A DNA stretch of 64,000 nt from Dromiciops gliroides (lineage: Eukaryota > Chordata > Mammalia > Microbiotheria > Microbiotheriidae), in NCBI RefSeq assembly GCF_019393635.1, contig NC_057866.1:11480223-11544222 (forward strand). Direction: 5' to 3'. The position numbers and the translations under genes were made by a program. Below the pieces are notes generated by a model. That model was not told where the DNA came from, made no database searches, and saw only the letters and a program-made list of their open reading frames with translations. Positions 21,101 to 35,300 of this stretch are shown here, piece after piece (the stretch's first letter is position 1; each line of letters opens with the position of its first letter).

Positions 21101-24100
21101 CAACTGTGTTGATTTTTTAAAAAGCAAGCTTAACTAAAGAATAGTTTCAATACTTTTTAAGAATAGAAAGAGCACCACCTGTGGAGCCAGAGCACTTGGG
21201 CTCAGATCTTTCCTCTGATGCCTACTTACTGGGTGACATTGGACAAATCATGCAGCCTCCCTGGGCCGTCTGCAAAATAAGGGGGTTGGACCAGGTGACC
21301 TCTGAGGCCCTTTCCAGCTCTAGAGCAAAGATTCTGTTTTGCAAACATGTGCTGCCACTGGAAGCCTCACGCAGCGGGTTTTTTCTTTGGTGGGAAGGAG
21401 GATGGAGCATGGCTACACTTTTTCTAGAGACCATCGGGTCAGAGGGAGTTATTTGCTGCTCCTCACACTGGTGCAGAGCATATGCATTGTGTCTAGTGTA
21501 AAGGATTCATCCCCTTTATGGGATGAGTTTTTAAAGTGTTCTTTGTTATTCTTCATGTGGTCACTTATTTTAACAAATAGCCTTTGGAAAACAAATTTAG
21601 GAAGTTCCCATAGGTACAGATTGGTAACCCTTCTGCAGCCTAGAATCTGGAGAGGGAGCCAGAGCACCTGGGGCTTGTCCAGGCTCCCATTGTCACTCTG
21701 TCAGTGGGTGCACTTGAACCCAATTTATCTTCTTGGGAGGCAGCTCTCCTGCCCCTAAGCAAGGCTGCTTCTCTGGCTGCACTGGAAAACATTTCTTTGA
21801 AATCCAAAGACACTTTGTGGAAGTTAAGGAACAAGCTTTTGACCCATTTTGGTTTGTTATATGGTAACATATGTAGTCCATTTGAAGCTTGGAAGGATCT
21901 ACATTCTGTGATGTGCTTTATAAATGATCGGGAACACAGGATGAGAACTGGAAGGACCTTTGAACTTATGTCTGGTTCCATCCTTCTACAGAGGAAGAAG
22001 CTTAGGTCTGGAGACCTGGCCGTGGCAATGCTTGAAGGTAATTAGGAACCGAGCTAAGGTTGGAGCCTAGCTCTTCCTCTAGGTTCATTGCTCCTACACT
22101 CAGTGATCAGGTGTTTCGTATTCCAATGTGCCAGGTACTGTGCCAGCCTCAGCCTCAGCTGTGGTTACAGATGGTGCCACTCTGCACATATTTCTGGGTT
22201 ACAAAAGCATTTCCAAAATAGGATTTTTGTTGCACTTGCCAGTGAGATGTTTGTCAGAGGACGTGGGTCTCTGCAGAGGGTTCCCAGGTGGGTATCTGTA
22301 GCTCCAGATTCTGCTGAGCTCTTGTCTGGTCTGGTCTGACCTGATCTGGCTTGACCCTCACCTCCCTCTCTCCCAAACGCATTCCCTCTGTGGTCTTCCC
22401 TGTGTTCATGTTGAGGGCAGCCCTTCCCAGGCCTATCTGACTCCTCAGAGTCAGTCCCATGACAGCTCTTGGGGCCTTTCTCTCCAACAGCCCTGAGTTT
22501 GGTTTTGGTCCTCATTGCCTGGTGTTCCTGCCTCAGTTTTCTCTCAGCTTCAGTCCATCCTCCCTAGAGCTGCCAACCTGATTTTCTTAAAGCACACGTC
22601 TGACCACATCCCTCCCCCTTTCAAGACACTCCTTATTTTTAAGAACAAATACAGACTTGTCTTTTTGACCCCTGAAATCCTTCCCGGCTGGGCTTTAACT
22701 GGGTTACTCCTCTTTATGAACTTCATGGTGCAGTCAAGCTTCTGTCTTTCCCTGTGGTACTCCACCTTTTGCCCTGGGCCTTTAGGCCGTCCACTGTGCT
22801 GGGAACCTACTCAGTTCTCACCTTTTCTTTTTGGACTTCGAATAGGAGTTCCCCATGGGAGGGCCAAGTCAATTTCTTCTCTGTATCCTCAGTGCCTTAC
22901 TGGCAAACAGTAAGCACTCAATGAATGCTTTTCCTTTCCATTTCCTTGCCTTCCCCAGGCCCTGGCTGTTGGCTGGGCTTTGTCACATTAGACCTGGTGT
23001 CTTTCTTTGGAGTGAGCTCGTGTTTTTAAAGATTTAAACACTATTGCTATATATACAAGTTCTGGGTAAGCATACATTAATTTATTAATATTATAACCAC
23101 AACGGATTGACCATATATCTCCCTAACTTCTCATGGTCTCAGGCCCCATGGTAGAGAAAGCAGAGAACTTCAGCATGCTAGTTAGCCAAAGCTGGAGAAA
23201 AGCCCCAAAAGACTTCCTGAATGCCTGAATCGATTCATAGCCCTACCAGCAGTACACCAGCCTCACCTGTTGTCCTGCATCCCCTCTAACATCGATTATT
23301 TCTTCTTTTGCCCATCTGATAAAGGTGAAGTGGAACCTTAAAGTTGCTTTAATTTGTATTTCTCTAATTAGTGATTTAGAGTACTTTTTCATATGATTGT
23401 TGATAACATGAATTCTTCCTTTGAAAACTCCTTATTTATATCCTTTGGTCATTTATCTATTGGGGAATGGCTCTTAGTCTCATAATTTGAATCAGTTTCT
23501 CACATATCTGCAATGAGACCTTTAACAGAGACTCGTTGCAAAGATTTTTTCCCCTGTTAACTGTTTCCTTTCTAATCTTTATTATATTAGATTTCTTTGT
23601 GAAAAAATTTGTATGTTTTATGTCCAGTTTATTTTGGGCAATCTTTTTCTATCACTTGGTCAGTCAGGAAGTCTTTTCACTTTCTGTAGATCTGAGGTAA
23701 TTTCTTTCTTGCTCTTCTAATTTGTTTATGATATGACTTTTTATATCTAAGTCATGTATTAATCAGGAGCTTATCTTGGTATGTGGTTTGAGGTGTTGGT
23801 CTAAAACTGATTTCTGCCAGATTGCTGTCCAGTTTTCCCAGAGACTGGGATCTTTGGGTTTATCAAACAGTGTTTCTGTGTTTGTTTTCTTCTGTGTGTG
23901 GTGTAATTAATATGTTTCACTGATTGCTCTCTCTCTTTTTTAAACTTATAAACCCAATCATTTTTTTTTTGGTGGGGCTATGGGGGTTAAGTGACTTGCC
24001 CAGGGTCACACAGCTAGTAAGTGTCAAGTGTCTGAGGCCAGATTTGAACTCAGGTCCTCCTGAATCCAGGGCTGGTGCTTTATCCACTGTGCCACCTAGC

Positions 24101-26287
24101 TGCCCCCTAAACCCAATCATTTTAATGATTACTGCTTTGTAATATGTTTGAGATGTGTTACTGATGGTCTTCTTTCCTCCCCTTTTTTCATTATTATCTT
24201 TGAGATTCTTGATTTTTTGTTTCTCATATGAGTTTTGTGACTATTTTTTCTAGCTTTATAAAATATTTTTTTTGTGAGATTGACTGGCATAGCACAAGAT
24301 AAGTTCATTCATTTAGTGCTATTTAGGTTGTATTGTCTTTCTTTTTAAAAATTTTTTTTTCTGTCATTCTTACTATAATGACTTGTCCAGATACACACAA
24401 TTGATAAGTGTCAGAGCTGGAACTTGAAAACCAAGTATTTAGACTCCAGATCTTGGCTCATTAGTTTTATGTGGCTGAAAGAATAAGAAAACCCACCCAA
24501 ACAGTTTGTGGAGATTGCAGTAAAAGCCTTCATTAACTAAGCAAAGCCTGAAATTCATGGGTATTTCCTTCTCTTCTACATTTAGAAAACAAATGGATTA
24601 AATGGAAACAAGCAGTCAGACATTCCTTTTTCTTCTCCAAACCTCAGGGTATTTCTTGGGGGTTGTGTCTCCAGTCCCTTTCTCTCTGGAATTGGAAGGC
24701 CTCAGCCATTTAGTCAGACCCATCATTTTACAGCTAAAGAATCTGAGGGGATGTGACCATAGGGTTATTGCATAAGTTTGTGGCAGAACTAGGTTAGAAA
24801 TCCAGATTTCTGATTTCCAGTCCCATGTGCTTGACATTCTACTAGCTTTCTCCTTTATATAGTCATAATTGATATTACAGAAGACCTCGTAAAGTTCTCA
24901 ATCATCAGAGAAAAAGCAGTTTTGTTCACTGTGCATTGTGAAGGCAGGAAAGTAGACGAGTATCTTTTAGAAAGATTTTCAACAGTAATTGAAAGGAAAA
25001 GGATGTTCTAACTTCATTTTCTGAAACACTCTCTTTTCTCCTGACCATTCTAGTTTTTTGAGGTTTCCTGTAGTGTTTTATTTTTCTGGAATCACTTAAG
25101 AACTTATGTGTAACTGTGAACACAAACATAGGCCAACAACAGGCATTCTATTTCAAAAGACATTTCTAAAACTGGTTTGATTTTGACTTGGCCTCTCACT
25201 TCCTGGGCTGAATTCTGTAGATCTGAACACAGCATGCCAGTGGGGCGTGTGTGTATATGTGTTTGGGTGTGTTTCCCTTGCCTCTCAAAGAATTCAGTGT
25301 TTTAAAAAGAATGGAAAATCTTGGATCATAACTTTTCCCTGAGTCATTTACACACACGCACATGCACACACATACGCACACTAACCTCAATACAGTCATG
25401 CGTTCCCTTGGTTTCATTGACTCTTAGGAGCTTGGAATGACAAGCTTTACAAAAGTTGTTGCAAAAGGCCAGCAAATGACATAAATCTGATCACATTAGT
25501 TAGGGACTCTTGGTAACAATGTGACCCTGAATGGCTTGACTAGATTCAGTCTACAGGCTGGGGTAACTTCAGCAAAAACAACTATTTCTGGTCATCTGTG
25601 GTTTACCTGGTTTTCTTCTTATACACAAATGACCCTTTCAGTCCCAGCAGATACTTTTGATTTTTTTTTTTTTTTGGTGGGGTAATGAGGATTAAATGAC
25701 TTGCCCAGGGCCACACAGCTGTCAAGTATCTGAGGTTGGATTTGAACTCAGGTCCTCCTGAATCCAGGGCCAGTGCTTTATTCACTGCACCACCTAGCTG
25801 CCCTCTAATTTTGATTTTTTGAACTTGACAGCTGCTTTTCACCTGTAGCTGGTTTCTTCTGATTTAAACCCCAGTATTGTGCTTTCTTGTAGCACCAACT
25901 GAAAAATCGGGCCGGGATTCAGCAAGCGTGTCCACTCCTCATATTTGGTGTTTCTCCAGCAGCAGTACCAGAGCACGGTTTGTATCATTTATTCATTTGA
26001 ATACATTCACAATACTGAAGTAACCTCTTTTCCCTCTTGTTTTCAAATTGGACTAGAAATCAGGTTTTTTTGGATCTGGAAAGCCAGAGGCTACTGACCA
26101 CATTAGGCTGAAATACTGTCTTACCTAACATAGAACTTATTCTTTGGTTTAATGGATGGGGTGTTGGACTTTGCAGCCAGAGGACCTGGGTTTCCAGGGT
26201 CATCGTGGGCTCAGATTCACAGCTCCAGAGCTGCCAGGGACCCCTGAAGTCATCTAGTCCACCTTAATTCCCCATTTTATTTTTATT

Positions 26288-26324
<37 letters not shown>

Positions 26325-29300
26325 CAGTGGGGGTTAAGTGACTTGCCCAGGGTCACACAGCTAGTAAGTGTCAAGTGTCTGAGGCCGAATTTGAACTCAG
26401 GTGCTCCTGACTCCAGGGCTGGTGCTTTGTCTACTTTGCCACCTAGCTGCCCCTCACTTCCCCATTTTAAAGATGTGGAGACTGAGGCCCAAGGGGAGTT
26501 CTGTGACTTGTCAGCCAGTCAACAAGCATTTATTATGTGTATGCTCCATGCCAGGCATTGTGCCAAGCCCTGAGAGTAGTGAAAGGTTAGAACAAGGTCC
26601 TTGCTTTTGTGTCAATATAATGGATAAGGGGATTTAGCAGATGCTCAAAGGCCCACCTGGAGATTAATGTAAACTGATTGAATGAAGTGAGAGTGACTGA
26701 CTGCTGATTAGCCTACTTCCAGTTAACTAGATTGTAAGCACATCTGGCTGGCCCTTAAGAGGATATTGTTCTCAGAAGCTAAAAACTGAACTTTACATCG
26801 AGACCACCTTCAGGTCCAGTGAACTAATGGATTTGAATGACGCTAGCCAATCAGCTTGAAGAACCTCCCATTTCTGGGAGAAGAACACGAAGGAAGAAGT
26901 TGATGCTGTCAGAGGAGTTCTTTCTCTTTTGTTGGAAGCATCGGTTATGTGGGAGAGGACTTCAGAAGTGGGAGGTTTAGGAAAGCTAGGATTTCCTGCT
27001 ATAAGAAATCTGTTCTTGGGGCAGGTAGGTGGCGCAGTGGGTAAAGCACCGGCCCTGGATTCAGGAGCACCTGAGTTCAAATCCAGCCTCAGACACTTGA
27101 CACTTACTAGCTGTGTGACCCTGGGCAAGTCACTTAACCCCCATTGCCTCACTAAAAAAAAAAGAAAAAAAGAAGAACCCTGTTCTCGATCTCTCTCTCT
27201 CTTTACTATCTTATATCTTTTAATAAACCCTTAAAAAGCCTAAACTCATTGATCAGTGATCTTAGCCAGTTTCTCCCCAAAACTGGGGGGCCAGATTAGA
27301 ACCCACATTTAGAATTTAAGAATACACACCTTCAAGGAGCTCCCAGTCAAATGGGAGAACACAACATGCAAACAGCATATAAACAGGGTAAAGTGGAGGT
27401 CACCCAGCGTACCTGGGAATAAGGGGGACCAGGATAAGGATGTTAGCGGAGACCAGAAGGAAGCCAGACAGCAGAGGTGATGAGCCTGGGAGATGGTGAA
27501 AATGCATTGAGTGTGGGCACGGCGCGGCTTGTGTGAGGACCAGCAGGGGGCTGGTGTCCCTGGGTTATAACACGAGTGAGGTATGAGACGTCTGGAAAGG
27601 TGGGCAGGGGCTCTACACGCCACACCTGACCCTTAGAGGAGTCTGTTGAGTAGGGAGGTGTGGTCAGACCTTTGCTTTCGGGAGATCCCTGGAGTGGGGA
27701 AAGACTTGTGGCAGAGCGACTGGCCCGCAGGGTGTTATTGCGGCAGTGCAGGCTGTGAGGCGTTGAGGGCAGTGCCAGAAGGAAGCAGGTGTAGATGAGG
27801 GGGAAGGCGAGGGAGAGGGAAGGATTGAGGATGACCGTGGCTGCCAGTCTGGGCGAACTGTCCTCAGTTGTCATAGTGAAGTAGGGGGAAGGACAGTGAA
27901 CTCTGTCTGGGGCTCTCTGGAGGACATCCAGTTCAAGAGGTTGAGGAGGTGGCTGGAGATGGGAGATTGGAAAGAGGTTGGGGCCGGATAAAAACATTTG
28001 AGAAGCACGAACTGAGCCCATGGGGGCTGATGAGGTCACTGGAACCGTGTGGAGGAAGAAGAGAGCCTGGTGACCCTCAGGCGCCAGGCCTGACCTACCT
28101 GAACATACCCCTAGGGAAGACTGAAAGGAAGCGTCACACGAGTAGAGAAGGCCGTGAAGACCTGGAGAGAAAAGAGAATGAAGGAAAAGGGGGTCATCAG
28201 CAGTGTCAAAGGCTGGAAAGAGGCCAAAGTGGATGAGGACTGAGAAAGGTCATTCAGAGGTCACTGTGGGGTGGAGCCAAGATGGCAGAAAGCAGGAAGT
28301 ACGGTGAGGGCCCCCCTCCCCCCAGCTCCTCCAGAACTGAGAGAGAACACACCGGACTGAATCCTGATGGAGAAATCTAAGAAAAAGTCACCGGAAGTCA
28401 TTTTTCTAGCCCACGTCCGTATAAGGCAATAGAAAGTTCTATAGCCACTGGGGAAGGGGGTCTGGCCGGGAGCTCGCCGTCTGTAACGCTCCGGCATAAG
28501 GGCGAGGCCCATAACGGGGCACCTCAATGGGGGCAGGTGACAACTGACGGCCTTCTTGCCCTCTCTTTAAAAGAAAACTACTTAGAGCTCTGAGAACCGT
28601 CAGGCCCAGTGAGAGTGAAAAGAATCTGCCAGTCACCTCGTGAATGAAGCCCCCGATGAAAACTCCCAGGAGCATTATAACTCAGATCCAGAGATTTCAG
28701 GCCGAAGGAAAAATACTGCAGCTGCAAGGAAGAGAGAATTGGAGTAGGAAGGCGTCACAGTCAGGAGCACACAGGGGTCAGCAGCCAGCACTAGAAAGCA
28801 GCAATGAACTTGGAATAGGGTATTTCGGAAGGCAAAGGGTACAGGCTTGCAGCTAAGAATAATTGATTCAGCAAAGTGGAGGCTGATCTTATCGGGAGAA
28901 AACTGGAACTTTAATGAATAGAGGACTTGGAAACATTCTTCTGAAAGAGCGGTGTAGAAACTTTGAAGTTCCAACACAGGAGTTAAGAGAAACAAAAAGG
29001 TAAACATGAGTAACATTGATAAAGGACTAGATCAGGATAAACTTTTATTCAGTTTGGGGAGATGACGTATGTGTCCCTTCTGAACCCTGCTATCGTCGGG
29101 CCTCAGAGGGAGTCCAGTCAGGCAAGGCATCAAAGCCGTTCTCTTATAAGAGAAGAATTCGGGATTAGGAAAGAGGGAAGAGGAAGGATAGGGAGAATAT
29201 CTCACATAATGAGGGTATATATAAGTAAATATTTCAATAAACCAGGACGAGGGGGAGGGGGCTCACTCTCCTCTGAACTGGTCCAACATGGGAAGAATAG

Positions 29301-32300
29301 ACACACCCAGTTGGGTTTCACTCAACAGAGAAACAGGAGAGAAAGGAGAGAAGGGCACGAGAGAGGGATTAGTCCTAAGCACAACAAACTCTAACTAAGG
29401 AGAAATACTTGTCGCTTTTTGAGGTGACAGAGAATGGGAATCTAAGGGTGTATAAATAGGACAGTGCTGCTGTGCTCTAGAGATGAGGAGGGGGATGGTT
29501 TCAGAGAAATCTGAGAAGAATTGCGTGATGCAGAGGGAAGTCAACGGAGCCAGCGAGAACACACACACTCATTCTTAATTGGGGGAGGGGGATGGGAGGT
29601 TTTTCCCGATTGAAGAAAATACAGTTTAAAATATTTTTAGCAAGAGTTCATTGGTGACTTTGGGGAGAGCAGTTTCAGTGGAGTGATGAGCTAGGAAGCT
29701 TCGGAGTGTGAGAGGAGAGGAAGTGGAGGCCATGATTGTGATAGGAATTTAGCTGAGGAGGAGAGAAGAGACGGGTCAGTAGCAGGAATGGATGGAAAGA
29801 GCAAGTGCAGATGGGGGAGACAGACATGTTTGTAGGCAGCAGGGGAGCAGCGAGCAGTCAGGGAAAGACTGAAGGTGAGTGAGCGTAGGGATGAGAGAGG
29901 GGGCAGTCATCTGGAGGAGACAGTGCATTGGGATCACAAGTGAGATGGATGGAGGAGAGAGCAGGTATGATTTGAACCCGCGTCCTCCTGTAGGGCATCA
30001 TTGCCTTCTGCTTCTGACTAGCTGGGTGATTCCAGACGAGTGAGTTGCTTTGCCTCTGAACCTGTAAAATAGGAATATTGTCTGTTATCTCCTGCCCAGG
30101 ATTCTTGAGAGACACATGTGGTGATGGGGGTGAAGGGCTTTGCAGAGCTCACAGCACCGCACTTCTGTGGCCCTCCTGACATGACTGTCTGTGTCCACTC
30201 TCTTAGTGCTACGTCACACCCTTTGTGCCTGCTCAGCACGGATGTAATGGGGACCATGCACTAGAGCATGTGGGAATCCCCTGGATTTGGTGGTGAGGGA
30301 CCTTGGATCAAGTGCAGCTTTGCTTCTCATCCCCCCTGTGACCTGGGCTAAATCACTTACCCTTTGGGCCTGCTGTTTCCTCAGTTGTGGAATGGAAGGG
30401 TTGGTCTAGGATTTCTGAGGGCCCTTGCCCTTCTAAGTCAGTCCTTATCCCCATTAAACGGGCTCTTGTAAGATATGGTATCATTGTTGCTGAGTCATCT
30501 CAGTCATGTCCGACTTTCCACGACCCCATTTGGGGTTTTCTTGGTAGAGATACTGGTGGGGTTTGCCATCTCCTTCTCCAGCTCATTTGACAGAGGAGGA
30601 AACTGAGGCAACCAGGGTGAAGTGACTTGCCCAGGGTCACCCAGCTGGTGTCTGAGGGCACATTGGAAGGTGGGTCTTCCTGACTCCAGGAGTGGCTCTC
30701 TGTGCACAATGGTGCCATCTGGCTGCTGCCCATGTTGTTATTAGCCACGCCAAACAGAGGCCATAGAACTTGATCCTAAATTAATAGGGAATTCTTGGAG
30801 TTACAGGTTTATAAAGCACTTTCTTCCCCACAACATGGACTCCACTTTCCCCCCAGTCACACAAGTACCCTGATGCGGGCTCTTGTCACCTCATGCCTGG
30901 ACTTTGTAATGGGAAGAGGAGATGGCACATTGGGCATGGGGCACAGCCAGGGCAGTGTAGGAAATGGAGGGTCTCATGTACCATCACAGGAGGAGTAAGG
31001 AGCAAAGCTGGGCTTTGACCTGGGTCCCTGAAGCAGGGAGGGGGCTCTGCCTGCCCTGGCCCCCACCCCCTGCCCCACTCTCCACTCAGCTGTCAAAGAC
31101 AGACCTCACTCTGTCATCCTCCCTACCTAGGATCAGATTGAAAATCTTTCAGCCCCTTTCTGCTTTTCTGGGCTTAATCTTCAAAGATTAATTCTGACTC
31201 CCCTCCCAGCAACCCCTCCATCTCCTGGCTGGCCCTCGCTCCCCACTGCTAGCACATCCCCTCTGTCGTTACGTCCTGTGCACGCGTGTGTCCCCCTGCT
31301 TCCCTTATGTACACAAGCACCTCTGCACGTTGTCTCTCTTGTTAGGATGAGCAGGGACCCTGTTGGGGCTGTCCTCTTTAGTGCAGTTGGTGCCAGGCCT
31401 GGGGCAGGCCCTTAAGTGCTGGGTGAGTGAGAGGGAGGTTCCACAGTTTTCCTGTTGGCGCCTCCTGGCACGGGCCTATCCATCCCAAGTCTCTCCCTCG
31501 TCATTCCTTTGCAAGTAGCCACCAGAGAGTTGGCAGTTTCCAGTTAGATCTCCAGCAGCCAGCAGTCACTTGTGATGAGGCCCGGGGAAAATGCAGGCCT
31601 TCTTGGGCCTGCCCAGCTGGAGTCACACAGTAGGGACTTCCTGTCGGCTGATTAAAGGCCATCAGATGCTGCTCGCTTGTGCTTATACGAGCCCAGGACC
31701 GCAACTTTAGACTCACATGACCTTTGCTGCCTAGCACTCTCTGGGCTGGTGTGCACCGGGACACGCTCGAGGCTCTCTAGGTAACCCTGGAAGCTCCAGC
31801 TGCGGGCTGTGGGGCAGTGATTACAGTGACCCACACAAAGTGCCGTCAGGAAGGCCTGATGTGCACTCAGATGTCTGTGTCAGTGCAGGTGCCACCCCCT
31901 TGTGGGCCGTATGGACCCAGCTTCAGTGAAGCCAAGGGCTGATCAGCAGCCCAGGGGGGCGTAGGGGAAAGAGCCTCTGGCTCCTGCTGGCTGCAGGACA
32001 AGGGGTGTTACTTTGGCTCTCGGAGTTGTGGTTTCCTCTGCTGTTAAATGGGTTTAGTGCCCCCTCCCTCCCAGAGGAGTCAGCAGGCCCCAGTGAGCAA
32101 ATGCATGGAAGGAGCTCCCTTGCAGGAGGAAGGTCAGCGGCCGTACTCTTATCCAGAACTGTAGGGGAGCCTCTCTGTCCCCTGTTTTAGGGAGACCAAA
32201 AGTTAGGCCCCGTGTGATGTGGGCAGGCCTCTTCTGTTCTAATCTGGTGATGCCTGGGTGAGAAAAGGGGACTGCCTCTCGATGGCCTGGCACACGGCAC

Positions 32301-35300
32301 ACGGACGAGAGCCTGCTGGTTATTTCTGCTCGGCCTCCCGGCTGTGGTTCATCCACTGGGTGGGGCACTGGTCCCAGTTCACCTCTTCTGCCCCCAGGAG
32401 TCAAGATGGAGCCTGTGACTGGCATTGGGTCTCCCAGACACGTGGAGCTTGGGCCTGCCGGCCTCCTGCCCAGTAGCTCCTAATCTCTACGTGTTCGTCA
32501 GGCGTGCAGGGGCTGGCTGATGCACTGAGGCCCCCAGGAGCGGGGTTTAAATGTTGAGCGCTGCCCTTTGGCCTTCTGGCTACTATGGAGAGGTGCCTTG
32601 GAGACCAGCCCCAGGGAGATGGAGGCTGACTCCTCTGGTGCATTGTGCACCGGCTACTGGTGCTTGAGGCCACCTGTGGCGTTATCCTCCCCTGGGAAGC
32701 CGATGCTCTCCCCCAAGTCCCCCGGCTGCCCCTCGGGGCTTGTTCTCTCGCTCCTGGTGGCCTGACCCCCTAGGAAGGTTCCCTTGTTCTCTCCACTCAA
32801 CACAGGCGGTGACATTATGGAGCCCCCCGCACCCCCCGGCCCCGTGCAGGTTGTCCTGGTGAACAAAGAGGAGCATTCTTTCGAGCTGGACGAGAAAGCC
32901 TTGGCCCGGGTCCTCTTGCAAGAGCATGTCAGGGAACTTGATGTGGTCGTGGTGTCAGTGGCCGGAGCATTCCGCAAGGGCAAGTCTTTCTTTCTGGACT
33001 TCATGCTTCGCTACATGTATAACCAGGTGGGTTAGAATCTCGTGCTGTCTTGGGGCCTTAGCGCCTTCTTTTCCTGTCTCTGTATTTAAAGAAGACTTAT
33101 TTCTCATCCTGCAGAAGGAAGGAGGCCATTCCCAGTGGCTGGGTGACGACAATGAACCGCTGACAGGGTTTTCATGGCGGGGGGGCTCGGACCCCGAAAC
33201 CACCGGAATTCAGATCTGGAGTGAGATCTTCATCGTGGAAAAGCCTGGTGGGAAGAAGGTAAAGGGAGGGAGGGGTGGGGTGGGGCCTCCAGACACATTG
33301 TGTCCATCACACAAAACCTCTCTGTGCTGGCCCACGGTCTGAAGCATCTTGATGTTGCATCCTCTTAACTTTAAACCAGTAAAACCCAGAGAAACCTTTC
33401 CAGCCATCACAGATGAACTTTTACCTCCAACTTGCCCGCCAAGCATTGCTCATTGACACTCCCTCTGTAGCCTCTTCTGTTCTGGCTTGTTCACCTTTTT
33501 CCTGTTTATGTTTACATTTTAACTTTTTCCCAGCCAGTTGGTAAATACCAAAGTAGGTTTTGTTTTGATCTGAATTACTTCATACCAGTCTTTGCAGACT
33601 TCTTCATATCACTTATTTATCATTTAAATGGCCTTGTATTATTCTGTTATATGAATATACCATAGTTTATTTAGTGATTCAAGGTAATTCAATTATAAAT
33701 TATAATTAATCATCAAGCAATCTCTACTCTCTATCCCTCCCACCCTTCTCTCCCAATTAAAGAAATGAAAAATGAAACCCTCATTGTAGATAAGCATAAT
33801 CTAGCAAAGCAAATGCCTATGTCTCATTCTGCATTTTGATTCCTTCCTGGGAATACACTTTTTTCAAGTAAAGTCATCTCTCATTGGTACTGGCTTTAGG
33901 AAGGCATGCAGAAATTGTGTTGGTTTTCACCCAGTATCCTTATTAGTACTGAATCTGAAAAGTCTCAACGTGAAAAGTGATCGAATCTGAGAGAGACGTA
34001 ACTGAGGGAGACCTTAGAGGATGTCAGGGCAGCCCCCCCTCACTGTAGAAATGGAAGAAAGGAGGGAGATGGTCCAGCCAGGTCTAGCCTAACACATACT
34101 CTCTCTGGCACCCTCAAGCTTCCCAGAACCCCTCAGTCTCTTCAGTAGGAAGCATCTTGGCCCGTTGGCATCTTTATGTGCACACAGACAGTCGGGGGGT
34201 GGTGTGTGGATGGCATCTGTTTGGTTCTTACTGTGACGCTCAGAATACCCAGCACACAGATGTACCCTTTACGGGGTTGCTGATGAGGTCGCTTGGTTTT
34301 TAAAGGATTTTTAAATTGTATTCCTTTTTCTGTTGGATGTGGTCAAGAGAGCACTAGATTTGGAGTTAGGTTCTGGTTTTGAACCCTAGCTTCTGCTTCC
34401 TGTGTGACCGAGAGCAAGCAAGTCCCTTCCCTTTTCTGGGACTCAGTTTCCTCCTCTGTAATTCGAGGGGGTTGTACTTGACTTCCAGCTCTGGGGTCTT
34501 TTGAACCTATTTGGTTAAATTGCTATCTGGTTGAAAGCATATTTCTTTAATTGAATTACGTACCTTCCTCTATTAAAAAAACCCATATATATAAATGCTC
34601 ACACACGTGTATATATGCACATATATGTATGTAGCCAAAGAAGTACATGTGTGCGTGCGTGTGTACGTGCATGTGTGCACACGTGTGTGCGTGCGTGTGC
34701 ACGCGCACAGAGTTTAACACTGGCTATTTCTAAGACAGGTCAGTCTGTCTTGAGACATTCCTTTACTAGCTGGTTAAAGTTCAATATTATCAGGTTCCTT
34801 TGGGATTTTGACTTAGGATTTCTTGTGCTTAAGAACCCCCCACACCATTTCTCCTGGTTCAGAGAAACCTTCCCTCTGCCCAGGGCACAGCTCCCTAAGT
34901 ACCCTCCTGCTTGCCACTGGCTTTAATTTTCATTTCATTGTCTTCTCCTAAGCCCTGCCCTCTGTCTTTATCTTGAAACAACAATAGCCCCGACCAAAGA
35001 CAGCCAGACTACCACTGGGTCGTCGATGACTGTCGAGAAGCCCTTCGGTTCGTGTGGATGCTTGTGGGACAAAGACCTCAGGACAAGCCCTAAACACCAT
35101 TCATTCTGCCATTAACTCTCAATGTATGGAGGCCTCAACCCTGTTTTGGGTGGTGGCTCCCTGTTCGTTTTGGGGACATCTTGGAGATGGGAGTACCTTC
35201 AGCAGGGCCTGGCCCTGAATGTCAGGAGCGTAGGAGGCCAGGCTTATAGGACAACCAACCCGTTGGTGTTCCTAAGGACATGAGATAGCACGTGAGGTGT

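Noticed and set aside
27443-28039. 198-codon minus-strand open frame
   Set aside because: It lies in minus-strand L2 sequence and its Ser/Pro/Leu-rich content is that of decayed L2, not a host gene.
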